The notes: generated from the sequence alone by a model not told the origin. DNA of 64,000 bases from Bacteroides fragilis (GCA_023664485.1 JAMPFK010000011.1:6841-70840); one strand, 5' to 3'. Counted from the stretch's first letter, positions 53,694 to 63,375 are shown. Program-made: numbers and translations.

Positions 53694-54680
53694 CTATGTC
53701 CTCCCGCGGACCTGAAAATTTTTCCGCACTGTACATTTGGCCGTATGCCCAGGCCCGAACCTATAATCTTCCTGTTCGTTATCGCATTCCGCCCGGTAAT
53801 ACCGGCACCGTCCCGCGAACCGGCAGCCCGTAATCGTATCATAGACCTCCGGCACAATACCGGGAATGGAAAAAAGCTGCCGCTCCGCCGCGTCCCGTAT
53901 CGTCGGCACCGATGCGAGCAATGCCTCCGTATAAGGGTGTTTCGGGTTTTTAAACAACTCTTTTACGGGCGCTTCCTCAATGAACTGGCCCGCATACATC
54001 ACGATCACCCTGTCTGCCATGCGGGCGACCAGCCCGATATCATGTGTGATCAGGATTAACGACATTCCGTTTTCCTGCTGTAATTCCTTTAACAGCTTCA
54101 TGATCTGCGCCTGTATCGTCACATCCAACGCCGTCGTCGGCTCGTCCGCGATCAGAAGTTTCGGATCGCAGGATAAGGCCATCGCGATCATGACGCGCTG
54201 TCGCATACCGCCGGAAAGCGTATGCGGAAATTTTTTCATGACGCCCGCCGCATCCGGCATACCAACCCTTGTAAGCAGCGTCTCCGCCCGCGCCCGCGCC
54301 TCTTCCTTTGACAGATCCATATGCTTCCGGATGCTCTCGGTTATCTGATTCCCCACCGTAAAAACAGGATTCAGGGATGTCAGCGGATCCTGAAAAATCA
54401 TCGTCATCTGATTTCCCCGCACCTCGTCCAGTTCTTTTTCCGCCATCGCGAACAGATCCCGGCCGTCAAACCGCACCGTTCCCCTCGCTTCTCCGCTCCT
54501 CGAAAGCAGTCTCATGAGCGAAAGAGACGTCACGCTTTTGCCGCAGCCGGACTCTCCTACGATACAGACCGTCTCTCCGCTGTCCACATGAAAACTGACG
54601 TGGTCCACACTGATATTTTTCGTTCCAAAATCTCCTTTAAAGGCCGCCGTAAGCTCCTTGACCTCGAGTAAATGTGACAT
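53694..54680 (-). CDS. dppD: Peptide ABC transporter ATPase, DppD type
   Basis: 328 residues from the ATG at 54680, which has AGGAGG upstream. Walker A GESGCGKS, signature TLSGGMRQRVMIAMAL, Walker B LLIADEPTTALD, H-loop LITHDIGLVA, and a C-terminal cysteine motif (CRFAGRCRYYRAEC). It is first of the four transporter-body genes and is separated from the binding-protein gene by 208 bases with a hairpin. Confidence 0.94.
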   Translation of the reverse strand: MSHLLEVKELTAAFKGDFGTKNISVDHVSFHVDSGETVCIVGESGCGKSVTSLSLMRLLSRSGEARGTVRFDGRDLFAMAEKELDEVRGNQMTMIFQDPLTSLNPVFTVGNQITESIRKHMDLSKEEARARAETLLTRVGMPDAAGVMKKFPHTLSGGMRQRVMIAMALSCDPKLLIADEPTTALDVTIQAQIMKLLKELQQENGMSLILITHDIGLVARMADRVIVMYAGQFIEEAPVKELFKNPKHPYTEALLASVPTIRDAAERQLFSIPGIVPEVYDTITGCRFAGRCRYYRAECDNEQEDYRFGPGHTAKCTVRKNFQVRGRT

Positions 54681-54743
54681 CGCAGCGATACCTCCTTTTG
54701 TGCCTCTGCCGGCGTCGGACACAAAATTGTTTCCTGTATTCAA

Positions 54744-54769
54744 ATACCCCGCTACAAGCAGCGGGGTAT
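54744..54769 (-). other. Intercistronic hairpin between dppA and dppD
   Basis: ATACCCCGCT and AGCGGGGTAT arms are perfect and enclose a loop of about 6 bases. There is no long T tract. It probably raises dppA mRNA over the rest of the operon. Confidence 0.65.
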
Positions 54770-54888
54770 GTAACTTAACGTTTATATTATCATCAACTTT
54801 TTGCTGCCGCAAGACCATTCTGCAAATTCCCACGGAAATCGATTCCATCCCGCAGGCATGCGGCACTGCCGCCGGAAGCCGTTTCTTC

Positions 54889-56541
54889 CTACTCCACAAT
54901 ATCCCACTCGTGCACATTGATCAGCGTGCCATAGACATTCGCCTGAACGCCTGTCAGCCTTTTATTGACCGCCCCCTGCGCGCTGATGATATAGGCCGAG
55001 AACATGGGAACCTCCTCCTGCACCTTTTTATCCACGATCGTATAGTACGCTCTCATTTCATCTACGCCGCCCGCCGTCTGTGTCGCCGCCAGCGCCTCAT
55101 TGATCTCCTCGTCGCCATAGCCGGTCCAGCTTCCTTCGCCGCCTAACAGCCAGGCGATATCCGGGTAGGGATCTACCGGCGCATAAGTATACTGTACCGC
55201 AAAAAGGTCGTAATCCGTCGTGCCCGCTATCGTCATCAGGGCCGCCAGATCGACAGTCTGTATCTCCACCCTGATGCCGACGGCCGCCCACTGGGCCGCC
55301 ATCGCCTGGGCCGCATTCACAAACGTACCGTCGCCGGAATTTACATAAAAGCGGAGCGTCCGGGATTCATCCCATCCCGCTTCCTCCAACAGGGCCCTGG
55401 CCTTTTCCGGGTCATGGGGCATCGGCGTAATCTCCGCATCGTAGAAAGGTCCTGCTGAAGAAAGGAAGCCGTCTACAATTTCTCCATGCCCTTTCATAAG
55501 CTGCTCTAAAATCTGATTCCTGTCAATCGCATATACAAGCGCCTGACGCACTCTTTCATCCGGAATATTTTCCGTCTGGATAAAAACGGATTGATTCGTA
55601 ACCGGAGAGCCGTATACCACATCCACATTTTCCAATGCTTCGATATTCTCGTAATCCTCCTGCGGAATCGCCGTCATCGTATGATGCGTCAGATCGATTT
55701 CACCAGACTGCAGGCCCGCATAAATCTGACTGGAATCCAATATGTTGAAATTCAGTTTTTCAATCCTGGGAGCGCCTTTCCAATACTGCTCGTTTGCCGT
55801 ATAGGAAATATAATGATCCACATCATAGCCTGTCACCCGATATGGGCCGCTGATTACATCCGGATGATTGAACCAGTCCAGCGTGGAAAGCTCCGCCTCG
55901 GTATACTCTCCCAATATATGCTTTGGAAGCGTATGCAGATAAAAGGCATAGGTATTTTCAAAAGTCGTCAGCGCAATCGGATACTTCGTCGTGAACTGCA
56001 CCGTCTTTTCATCTAATACCTTAACGCCCTCTACGCTTTCCGCCCCTTCCTCGACAAAACCGTCGTCGTTCACGCCCTCGAACGCATAAAGCATCAGCGT
56101 CGGATTGGCGATCACAGGGCTGGCCAGCCGCAGGAAAGTAAACTCCACATCCTCTGCGGTAACCGGCGTCCCGTCCGACCACGCCGCCTTTTCATCGATA
56201 TGAACGATAAAATTTCTGTTATCCTCCGTCGTTACCGAATCCGCCAGCATCGGTTGAAAATTCAAATCTCCGTCAAGCTCCACGAGCGGAAGAAATTCCA
56301 GACCTACCGCATATTTATTAACCCAGGTCTGGTCGATCGTCAGCGGATTGATCCCTCCTAAGGAATCCGTGATGCCGATATTCACGATTTTTTCTCCTGA
56401 TGCAGTGTCCTCCTGCACAGTATTTTCGGCGGATGTGCCGCCGTCCGCCGCGCCGCCCTCCGATGCGCCGCAGCCGGCCAGCATGAGCGCCATCGCGGAC
56501 ACGAGCGCAGCGGCCGTTTTACTCCTGATAAATTTTTTCAT
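54889..56541 (-). CDS. dppA: Peptide ABC transporter substrate-binding lipoprotein
   Basis: 550 residues from the ATG at 56541 (GGAGGAG upstream). Lipobox LAGC, then the family 5 extracellular solute-binding fold, with WSDGTPVTAEDVEFTFLR and RQALVYAIDRNQIL as family landmarks. It captures a peptide or peptide-like ligand. It is the first gene of the operon dppA-D-F-B-C-M20 and has a near-ideal sigma-A promoter. Confidence 0.93.
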   Translation of the reverse strand: MKKFIRSKTAAALVSAMALMLAGCGASEGGAADGGTSAENTVQEDTASGEKIVNIGITDSLGGINPLTIDQTWVNKYAVGLEFLPLVELDGDLNFQPMLADSVTTEDNRNFIVHIDEKAAWSDGTPVTAEDVEFTFLRLASPVIANPTLMLYAFEGVNDDGFVEEGAESVEGVKVLDEKTVQFTTKYPIALTTFENTYAFYLHTLPKHILGEYTEAELSTLDWFNHPDVISGPYRVTGYDVDHYISYTANEQYWKGAPRIEKLNFNILDSSQIYAGLQSGEIDLTHHTMTAIPQEDYENIEALENVDVVYGSPVTNQSVFIQTENIPDERVRQALVYAIDRNQILEQLMKGHGEIVDGFLSSAGPFYDAEITPMPHDPEKARALLEEAGWDESRTLRFYVNSGDGTFVNAAQAMAAQWAAVGIRVEIQTVDLAALMTIAGTTDYDLFAVQYTYAPVDPYPDIAWLLGGEGSWTGYGDEEINEALAATQTAGGVDEMRAYYTIVDKKVQEEVPMFSAYIISAQGAVNKRLTGVQANVYGTLINVHEWDIVE

Positions 56542-56586
56542 CCCAATTCTCCTCCATTTCCTACTATTCAACTAGGAACTGCGTCT

Positions 56587-56615
56587 ATTATATTTCCACA
56601 GAATGGTATTGTCAA
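56587..56615 (-). promoter_or_regulatory. Promoter of the dpp operon
   Basis: Perfect TTGACA (56615-56610) and TATAAT (56592-56587) on the minus strand with a 17-base spacer. Confidence 0.9.
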
Positions 56616-56661
56616 TCCTTTTTTACAGATTAAGCATAATATTCCAATAAATCGCTGCTTC

Positions 56662-56690
56662 TTGACAATCCCCGGCATCCGTTGTATAGT
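56662..56690 (+). promoter_or_regulatory. Promoter of the C39-like gene
   Basis: TTGACA at 56662-56667 and TATAGT at 56685-56690 with a 17-base spacer. Confidence 0.8.
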
Positions 56691-56730
56691 ACAATCACTT
56701 TTAATTACGACGGAAAAAAGGGGACAAACT

Positions 56731-57372
56731 ATGAAAAACCTGCTCAATTACCAGTCAAGCGAATACGACTGCGGCCCTGTTTCGCTCACCAACGCGGTTC
56801 GCTTTCTTTTTGAAAGAGAAGATATCTATCCCGATATCATTAAATATATTATGCTTTATTGTCTGGATTCTTATGATGAGGCGGGGGAGGTCGGCAAGCA
56901 TGGCACTTCCGCGTCCGCTATGATGTTCCTTTCCAACTGGCTCAACCAGTTCGGAAAAATGAAAAAATTCCCGATTTCCTGCGAATTTTTATCGGGAGAA
57001 GAGGTACATATCAGCCAGACCGATAAGATCGTCTGTGCCCTCCAGCAGGGCGGCGCCGTTGTCCTCCGCCTGTTTTTGGAAGTCCCTCACTATGTCCTGC
57101 TGACGGGCATCGAAAACGACAGCCTCTATCTTTTCGACCCCTATTACGAAGAAGAGGATGACCCGGAACTCAGCGAGGAATATTTCGAACCGGGCATCGC
57201 TTTCATCAACGGCCAGCCCAAACGCGCCAACCGGCTGGTGTCCGCCGAACGCCTCAACCGCGTCAGCGAAGGCTTCTATGAAATGGGGCCGCTGGAACTG
57301 CGCGAGGCCGTTATCGTTTTCAATCAGCAGACACGTCTGCTGCCGGAAAAAACGATCGATTATTTTATTTAA
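56731..57372 (+). CDS. C39-like papain-fold peptidase
   Basis: 213 residues, no signal peptide or membrane helix. A complete papain-type triad is visible: Cys14 in SSEYDCGPVSLTNAV, His120 in VPHYVLLTG and Asp136 in LYLFDPYY. C39 domains usually form the leader-cutting part of peptide exporters, but here the domain stands alone without transporter or bacteriocin genes nearby. The substrate is unknown. The start at 56731 follows AAGGGGA by seven bases. Confidence 0.82.
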   Translation: MKNLLNYQSSEYDCGPVSLTNAVRFLFEREDIYPDIIKYIMLYCLDSYDEAGEVGKHGTSASAMMFLSNWLNQFGKMKKFPISCEFLSGEEVHISQTDKIVCALQQGGAVVLRLFLEVPHYVLLTGIENDSLYLFDPYYEEEDDPELSEEYFEPGIAFINGQPKRANRLVSAERLNRVSEGFYEMGPLELREAVIVFNQQTRLLPEKTIDYFI

Positions 57373-57404
57373 CCGGATATCAGATTTCCTTTATCCTGCT
57401 CCGA

Positions 57405-59063
57405 TTATGTCCATTTCTTTGAAAGAGTATCGCTTTCCGTGTTTTGATATTCAAAAAAGTCAAAATCGGCATAATGGCTGTGCCTTACCCGATCGGCACA
57501 GGTAATCCCTGCCATCGTGCCGGTAAATTCTCCATATTTACAGTACTCATCCGAAAAGCGGCTGGTCTCAAACTCCGGACCGATTTTCCGATAATCCGTT
57601 CCGTCCCCGCTCCAGGCAAACCAGCATTTCCGTCCCCGGACATGAAGCCGGAGCCAGATAAAACCGTCGTCTACCGGCGTGCGTTCATCCAAATACTCTG
57701 TCCTGACGCCGTTTTCCATCTGAATGACCAGCAGGGCATTCTGCCCCAGCGTTTCACTTCGATACTTGCGCAGATTGATATAATTCATATTGTCATAATA
57801 CAAGATCAGTCCTGCGCTATGCTGGGGCACCTGGGGATGGAAATCCATCTTCGTTGTGATCTGCGCATATACGCCGGTCAGCTTGCGTGCCAGAATGCTG
57901 ACCCTGTTCAGCGAAGTACGGGATTCCTGTCCGCGCAGACGTGCAAATCCGGGACGGGCCTTCAAATCGACAAAGCGTTCCGGCATAATCCGGGGCGCAT
58001 AATAAAAATTTCCCAGAGTTTCATCATTAAAATCATCGAAAGCGGGCGGCTGGGGCAAAAGGCACTCCGGGAGGGACGGCTCCGGGACTTCTACCTGCGC
58101 CAGATTCCCGCCGTTTTCCATGCGCAGCCAGCCGTCCTCTGTCCATCTCATTTTCTGGATCGCCGTCTCCCTGCCTAATGTACAGCGCAATTCAGGCACG
58201 AAGGGACGGGCGCAGAGATGAACCAGATACGTTTCCCCATTCGGCAGATCGACATAACTTCCGTGACCAGATTTCTGTAAAATGGAATCCGGATTATAAT
58301 ACTGTGGTTTCAGATGATCCGGATCGTGCCGTTCATAGGACCATCCGGGCGAGCTCGTGACTATCGGGTTAGATGGATCTTTCACATAAGGGCCGTCAAC
58401 GCAGGTGGAACGCCCCATCGTGACGCAGTGATTATAGCCTGTCCCGCCTTCCGCGCACATCAGATAATAATATCCATTCCTTTTCGTCAGATGGGGTGCC
58501 TCAATGCACCCCCGATCCGTGCCGCCCCACCATATCCGTTTTGGATATCCGGCAATCTCCTGTTTAACCGGATCGTATTCCACAAGACAGATTGCACCCG
58601 GCTTTTCGTAATTCTCACGGGTTTCCCAATCCAGGGATACAATGTATTTTCGTCCGTCATCATCGTGGAACAAAGACGCGTCAAAACCGGCGGAATGAAG
58701 ATAAACCGGTTCACTCCATGGCCCCCGGATATCTTTCGCGGCGACCAGGAAGTTATCCACATCAAAATACCGGGCATTCATCGAGTTCATTACGCCGTAA
58801 ACTATATAGAACAGATCCTCCGTTTCACAGTAAGTCAGACAAGGCGCCCAAATGCCTTTGGCAGAAGGCAGTTTTTTCAGATCCACCTTTTCATCATCTG
58901 TCAGAACATGTGTATAAATCTCCCAGTGTTTCAAATCTCTGGAATGATAGACCGGAATGCCGGGCATCCACTCAAAGGTAGATACCGCAAGATAAAAGTC
59001 ATCTCCTTTACGGCAGATGCAGGGATCCGGGTTAAAACCCGGCAAGATCGGATTTTGAATCAT
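57405..59063 (-). CDS. Beta-xylosidase, GH43
   Basis: 552 residues from the ATG at 59063 (AAGGAG upstream). The five-blade propeller carries the three catalytic acids: Asp13 (GFNPDPC, base), Asp128 (GFDASLF, pKa modulator) and Glu188 (GCIEAPH, acid), at positions close to those of the Selenomonas xylosidase. The C-terminal beta-sandwich (about 345-545, VSILARKLTGVYAQITTKMD) closes the pocket. It is cytosolic and should release xylose from short xylo-oligosaccharides. It is the last gene of GH5-transporter-GH43. Confidence 0.94.
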   Translation of the reverse strand: MIQNPILPGFNPDPCICRKGDDFYLAVSTFEWMPGIPVYHSRDLKHWEIYTHVLTDDEKVDLKKLPSAKGIWAPCLTYCETEDLFYIVYGVMNSMNARYFDVDNFLVAAKDIRGPWSEPVYLHSAGFDASLFHDDDGRKYIVSLDWETRENYEKPGAICLVEYDPVKQEIAGYPKRIWWGGTDRGCIEAPHLTKRNGYYYLMCAEGGTGYNHCVTMGRSTCVDGPYVKDPSNPIVTSSPGWSYERHDPDHLKPQYYNPDSILQKSGHGSYVDLPNGETYLVHLCARPFVPELRCTLGRETAIQKMRWTEDGWLRMENGGNLAQVEVPEPSLPECLLPQPPAFDDFNDETLGNFYYAPRIMPERFVDLKARPGFARLRGQESRTSLNRVSILARKLTGVYAQITTKMDFHPQVPQHSAGLILYYDNMNYINLRKYRSETLGQNALLVIQMENGVRTEYLDERTPVDDGFIWLRLHVRGRKCWFAWSGDGTDYRKIGPEFETSRFSDEYCKYGEFTGTMAGITCADRVRHSHYADFDFFEYQNTESDTLSKKWT

Positions 59064-59132
59064 AACTGCGCTCCTTGTTTTAAATGGCAGGAGACTTTTC
59101 ACAGCCTCCTGCCATAATTTTTGAGACTTATA

Positions 59133-60539
59133 TTATTTGCTTCCTTTCCATCTGCCGTTTGCCAGATCCTCGATTACCGTGTCATAATGTTTATCAATAT
59201 CCATAAAGAACAGACAGGTCATACCGACAACGCACACGATCACAGGCACCCAGATACATGCGACATTGATGGAGGCAATAGAGCTTGCGCTGTATGGATC
59301 CGCATCGAATCCGCCTGCACCCAGAATCCAGCCCAGCGCTGCCGTACCGATACCGGAACCTATCTTCATACAAAAAGACGAAGCGGCGTTGCCCATACCG
59401 GCAGCCTGCACATTGGTCTTCCATTGGCCATATGTGATAGCGTCCTGAAGAATACCGAACATTGTAGCCGCACCGCATCCAAAACCGACTCCCTTGAGAA
59501 TATTGCATGCAACAATTAATGTGACATTACCGCCGGCCATAGATGTCAGGATAAAACCAACGCCGGAAATTGCCATGCCGACAAATCCAAGCCAACGCTT
59601 GCTCAATTTCTTCATGATGAACGGTGTAACGAACATCATTCCCATCTGCGCCATAGACAGGGAATTGGACAAAATGGAATAGGAACCCTCGTTACCGATG
59701 ACATACTGGGAAAAGTAGTAATTACCGCCAAAGAAGGTGGACATCATGAAATACATACTAAACAATTGAATCACATTGAGAACCCAGTATTTATTAGTGA
59801 CCAGACTCTTCAGGCACTCAATAATGGAAGGCCCCTGGGCCTTCTTACCATTGTCTGCCGCGGCGGGTTCCTGTACCACCCGCTCCTTACAGCAAAAGAA
59901 GGTAACGCAGTTCAGCGCCAGGAAGGCAATCATCAGGATCACAAAGGTAATTGTCCAGCCTATCTGATTGGTGTTGTCGCCGCCGCCGAAGAACCGGCAC
60001 ATGGGCATGACCACAGAGTTGACTGTCATCGTACCAAAAGTAGCCAGCAGCATACGGAAGTTGCCTAACAGGCCGCGTTCGTACTGGTTGGTAGTCATCA
60101 GACCCTGCATGGTAGCATAGGGCACATTCAGGCCCGTATAGAATACCGTGGAAACCAGATTATAACTGATAAATATGTAGCCGATCTGCATCGCGCCGGT
60201 CAGGCTGCCGGGAACGGAAAACATAAGTACTGTACATACCGCCAGAGGGATGCTCATACGAATGATCCATGGGCGGGCTTTGCCCCACTTGCTCTTAGTA
60301 TTATCTACAATACGCCCCATGATCAAATCGGAAACACCGTCAAATATCTTGGAGATCGCCATCACGCTGCCTGCCGTGGCAGCGGCAACACCCAGAACAT
60401 CCGTGTAATACACCAAAAGAAAAGCAGAAATAGCAGAGTAAACCAGATTGCCCGCATAATCGCCCAGGCCGTAAGCTACCCGCTCACGAAAACTCAGCTT
60501 TGCGTTCGGATCCATCCTTTTTTGTTGTTGTGTACCCAT
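59133..60539 (-). CDS. GPH-family sugar:cation symporter
   Basis: 468 residues with about 12 membrane helices. Family landmarks are ERVAYGLGDYAGNLVY at the N-terminus and MGRIVDNTKSKWGKARPWI in the first cytosolic loop. The glycoside-pentoside-hexuronide group imports xylosides, melibiose or glucuronides with a proton or sodium ion. Between a xylosidase and a GH5 gene, an oligoxyloside or beta-glucan fragment is the likely cargo (inference). Confidence 0.93.
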   Translation of the reverse strand: MGTQQQKRMDPNAKLSFRERVAYGLGDYAGNLVYSAISAFLLVYYTDVLGVAAATAGSVMAISKIFDGVSDLIMGRIVDNTKSKWGKARPWIIRMSIPLAVCTVLMFSVPGSLTGAMQIGYIFISYNLVSTVFYTGLNVPYATMQGLMTTNQYERGLLGNFRMLLATFGTMTVNSVVMPMCRFFGGGDNTNQIGWTITFVILMIAFLALNCVTFFCCKERVVQEPAAADNGKKAQGPSIIECLKSLVTNKYWVLNVIQLFSMYFMMSTFFGGNYYFSQYVIGNEGSYSILSNSLSMAQMGMMFVTPFIMKKLSKRWLGFVGMAISGVGFILTSMAGGNVTLIVACNILKGVGFGCGAATMFGILQDAITYGQWKTNVQAAGMGNAASSFCMKIGSGIGTAALGWILGAGGFDADPYSASSIASINVACIWVPVIVCVVGMTCLFFMDIDKHYDTVIEDLANGRWKGSK

Positions 60540-60580
60540 ATTACATCACACTCTCTTTCTCTTTATATTGTTTTCAGAAA

Positions 60581-61753
60581 TCAGCCGCCAAGGGGAAACC
60601 ACCCCTGATCCACGCTCTTACCCAGATCCCAGCAGTCCCAGCCGTTCCAGTTCGACTCATTCACTGTGTCCAGCAGCAGCTTATAGCTCCAATAGAAATA
60701 TCCGCTTCCGTTTTTCCAGGCATCCAGCTGCGCCCGGCCCACAGCCTGATAGATCTCAGCCTTTTGTTCCGGCGTCAGTACGGTGCTCTCCGCAAAATCC
60801 ATTCCGTTGAGCGAAGTCTGCCCGCCCCTGGTGTCCATGCCAACAGCCAGAGAATTAAACAGGCACCACTCGCCGCATACAACAGGAACGTATTCCTGAA
60901 CTTCAGCAATATCTTTTGCAAAAGTATCCGCAATATACTTCTTGTACCCCTCAATAGTCTGTTCACAGCCCATCATCTCGGCCATCATCAAATATTGATG
61001 AGTATCCAGTATCACACGGCCCCGATATTTCTCCTGTGTCAAAAATTCCTTCCAGCTCTTCAATTGGAATGCGTCGTGGAACACCACATAAGCATCATCG
61101 CTGATATCAGGCAGAATGCGGTCATAAGCACGGCTGTAGAAATCCCGCAGGAACTCCAGCGTATTGGGCGCGCTGCCCTCAGCCAGCTCCGGTTCTACCG
61201 GCTTATAACGAGTCTGAACTCCCATAGTGGTCCAGACCGGGTCGGTAACAGGCTCATTGATAGGGGTAATGCCGAACAGCCCCTTGCGCTGACCGTACCT
61301 CTTTGCCAGCTTCTCCAGCACATTCAATACAAAATCCACTTCCTCCGGAGTCTGGCTCCATTTACATACGCCGCAGATACCGCCATTGTCAAAGCCGTTC
61401 TGGCTGAGGGGCGCAGTATGCAGGTCGATCAGGATCTTCAGGCCATATTTCTCCGCCCAGGAGAACGCTTTATCCAATTCCCCGATACAGCCAATAAAGG
61501 GAGGACGGTCGCCAAAAATGAAGTAAGGGACAGGAATGCGGACGGTATCCAGGCCAATACGCCTGATCGTCGCAAAATCCCGCTCTGTGATGTACTCGCT
61601 GCGATGGATTTTGATACGCGCCTCGTAGACCTCGGACGGGAGCTGGCGCGGGAGATAGTACTCATCCTCCGCAGTCGTGCCGTCGAAGAGCGCGGGACTC
61701 ATCCATTTTTCCAAAACCAGCCAGTTGCCTAAGTTCACGCCTTTAATGTACAT
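60581..61753 (-). CDS. GH5 glycoside hydrolase, exo-1,3-glucanase-like
   Basis: 390 residues, no signal peptide. The start IKGVNLGNWLVLEKWMSPALF resembles fungal Exg1-type GH5 enzymes. The acid/base is Glu167 in TPINEPV and the nucleophile Glu295 in VVCGEW. The sequence suggests beta-1,3- or mixed beta-glucan fragments rather than crystalline cellulose, but the subfamily is not certain. It heads the operon with the GPH transporter and GH43. A weak TTGTAC/TTATAG pair lies upstream. Confidence 0.88.
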   Translation of the reverse strand: MYIKGVNLGNWLVLEKWMSPALFDGTTAEDEYYLPRQLPSEVYEARIKIHRSEYITERDFATIRRIGLDTVRIPVPYFIFGDRPPFIGCIGELDKAFSWAEKYGLKILIDLHTAPLSQNGFDNGGICGVCKWSQTPEEVDFVLNVLEKLAKRYGQRKGLFGITPINEPVTDPVWTTMGVQTRYKPVEPELAEGSAPNTLEFLRDFYSRAYDRILPDISDDAYVVFHDAFQLKSWKEFLTQEKYRGRVILDTHQYLMMAEMMGCEQTIEGYKKYIADTFAKDIAEVQEYVPVVCGEWCLFNSLAVGMDTRGGQTSLNGMDFAESTVLTPEQKAEIYQAVGRAQLDAWKNGSGYFYWSYKLLLDTVNESNWNGWDCWDLGKSVDQGWFPLGG

Positions 61754-61819
61754 GATTCGTTCCTTCCTTTCCTTATTAATATTTTATGTGCTATAACATT
61801 TTTTATAATATCAGCGTAC

Positions 61820-61860
61820 AAAAAAACGGCGCCGTTTTCTATCAGAAAACCGAACGCCGT
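61820..61860 (-). terminator. Terminator after the araC-type gene at 61946
   Basis: On the minus strand ACGGCG and CGCCGT arms with an inner GTTTTC/GAAAAC stem are followed by TTTTTTT. Confidence 0.85.
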
Positions 61861-61945
61861 ATCAAAAAACCGTAACCATATACATTTTCTACTATACGCG
61901 CAAAAAAAGCATTATATTTTTGTGCAAAATGCTGAACATTTCCTT

Positions 61946-63136
61946 TTACAGCTGTTTGCCATACTGCTCCCGATACTGCCTGGGCGTCACACCCATCCAC
62001 TTTTTAAATGCCTGCCCAAAATGGCTCTGAGATGAGAACCCCAGAGAAAAAGCCAGCGTATCATATGTATCGTCCGTATAGGCCAGATGCCTTTTCGCAG
62101 CATTAATTTTTTCCCGCGTAATATAATCCGTCAGCTTAATTCCCTCCTCCCGGACAAATAAGCGGGACAAATAATCCGGACTGATCTCCAGCCTTCTGGC
62201 TAACTCTTTTACGGACAAACGAGAGTAGAGTTCCTGAATGATGAGGGCCTTGCATCTGGTCACCAAAGTACTGCGTCCGGCATCAAAAGACAGATCCCGC
62301 ACCGCGGTGCAGTATTCTATTTCCGCCTGACGCCCCAATGCCAGGACTTCGCCCTGATTTTTCAATTCCTCTACCCGCTGAATGAACGCGTCGGACATGG
62401 AAAATGCGATCTCCGGCAGCATTCCGCCGGCAATGGCGGAGCGGCTGGCTAATGTAATGATAACAATAATCAGATTTTTCGCATTACGCAGCGGATCGGG
62501 AGACAATGTCCCGGTTTTTCCCACATAGGACTCCGCAAAGCTGCGGTGCAGAGCCTCCAGGTCACCGGTTCGAATACTCTCCTGTTCCCGCAGTTCCTGA
62601 TCATACGGGTTATGGATAACAGCGGATTCCCTGAGCGCATAGAATACCCTGTGAACCTTTTCCCGCATGGCCTGCTCAAAGTATTGGTTACAAAAGCTGC
62701 GCATCAGCACTTCACCCGACTCTATTTCATCATCATTAAGCCGTTCATGGAGAATCAGCATCAATTCGATAAAATCATATATAGAGGCAGAACTGACCCG
62801 GTAAGGCTTCTCAGGATTCATCCTGTGCCTGTGAACCAACTGTCTGGCCGCCGCAATTGGGTCTCTGCCCACACAGCATGGACCCAAAAGATAGATATTT
62901 TCCCTGTCACAGACCACGCCATAAATAATTTCCTCCATTTCCAGATGAAGAACAGGGGCCTCTTTTTGTCCCTTTTCCAACAACGTGGCCAATAATTTCT
63001 GGTCGCAGGCAAATATGTCCTGCTGCTCGCCGTAATCCACATAAACGGCGGTCTGATTTCCTTCAGCATCATAGACATGTATGGGGGCATGGAGCAATTT
63101 GATAATATGTGTGCAAAGATGTCCTGTCGTCTGCAT
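61946..63136 (-). CDS. AraC-family regulator with large N-terminal sensor
   Basis: 396 residues from the ATG at 63136 (GAGAGGA upstream). The last 100 residues hold the paired helix-turn-helix motifs (SVKELARRLEISPDYLSRLFVREEG and TYDTLAFSLGFSSQSHFGQAFKKWMG). The first 290 residues are a sensor of PAS/GAF-like character (PIHVYDAEGNQTAVYVD) plus a helical region, and I do not recognise the ligand. It lies directly upstream of, and in the same direction as, the GH5-GPH-GH43 genes, and is the likely regulator of that set. Confidence 0.9.
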   Translation of the reverse strand: MQTTGHLCTHIIKLLHAPIHVYDAEGNQTAVYVDYGEQQDIFACDQKLLATLLEKGQKEAPVLHLEMEEIIYGVVCDRENIYLLGPCCVGRDPIAAARQLVHRHRMNPEKPYRVSSASIYDFIELMLILHERLNDDEIESGEVLMRSFCNQYFEQAMREKVHRVFYALRESAVIHNPYDQELREQESIRTGDLEALHRSFAESYVGKTGTLSPDPLRNAKNLIIVIITLASRSAIAGGMLPEIAFSMSDAFIQRVEELKNQGEVLALGRQAEIEYCTAVRDLSFDAGRSTLVTRCKALIIQELYSRLSVKELARRLEISPDYLSRLFVREEGIKLTDYITREKINAAKRHLAYTDDTYDTLAFSLGFSSQSHFGQAFKKWMGVTPRQYREQYGKQL

Positions 63137-63184
63137 AATAGATCCTCTCTTCTCCGGAAGCAGGGGCATATCAATATTTTTATA

Positions 63185-63213
63185 ATTATACCCCATTAAA
63201 CAGAAAAAACCAA
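63185..63213 (-). promoter_or_regulatory. Promoter of the araC-type gene
   Basis: TTGGTT (63213-63208) and a perfect TATAAT (63190-63185) on the minus strand, 17 bases apart, 48 bases before the ATG. Confidence 0.7.
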
Positions 63214-63272
63214 GGGAATCTTTTCCGTATTCCCGATTTACCCGCATCTTTTTTCTCCGTATACCGCACTTC

Positions 63273-63375
63273 TATAGTTAACGACATTAGAAATTGCCAT
63301 TTCAGCCTTGCAAAAGCTTGCGTATATGGCTTTTGTAAGAGATGGGATGTGCAATTTGTTATGTCGTTTACTATA
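63273..63375 (+). repeat. 103-bp inverted-repeat element, copy 4
   Basis: Same orientation as copy 1, ends TATAGTTAACGACATTAG and TTATGTCGTTTACTATA. It lies between the spoVT terminator and the araC-type gene. Together with that terminator and the araC promoter it accounts for the 324-base gap between the two genes. Confidence 0.9.
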
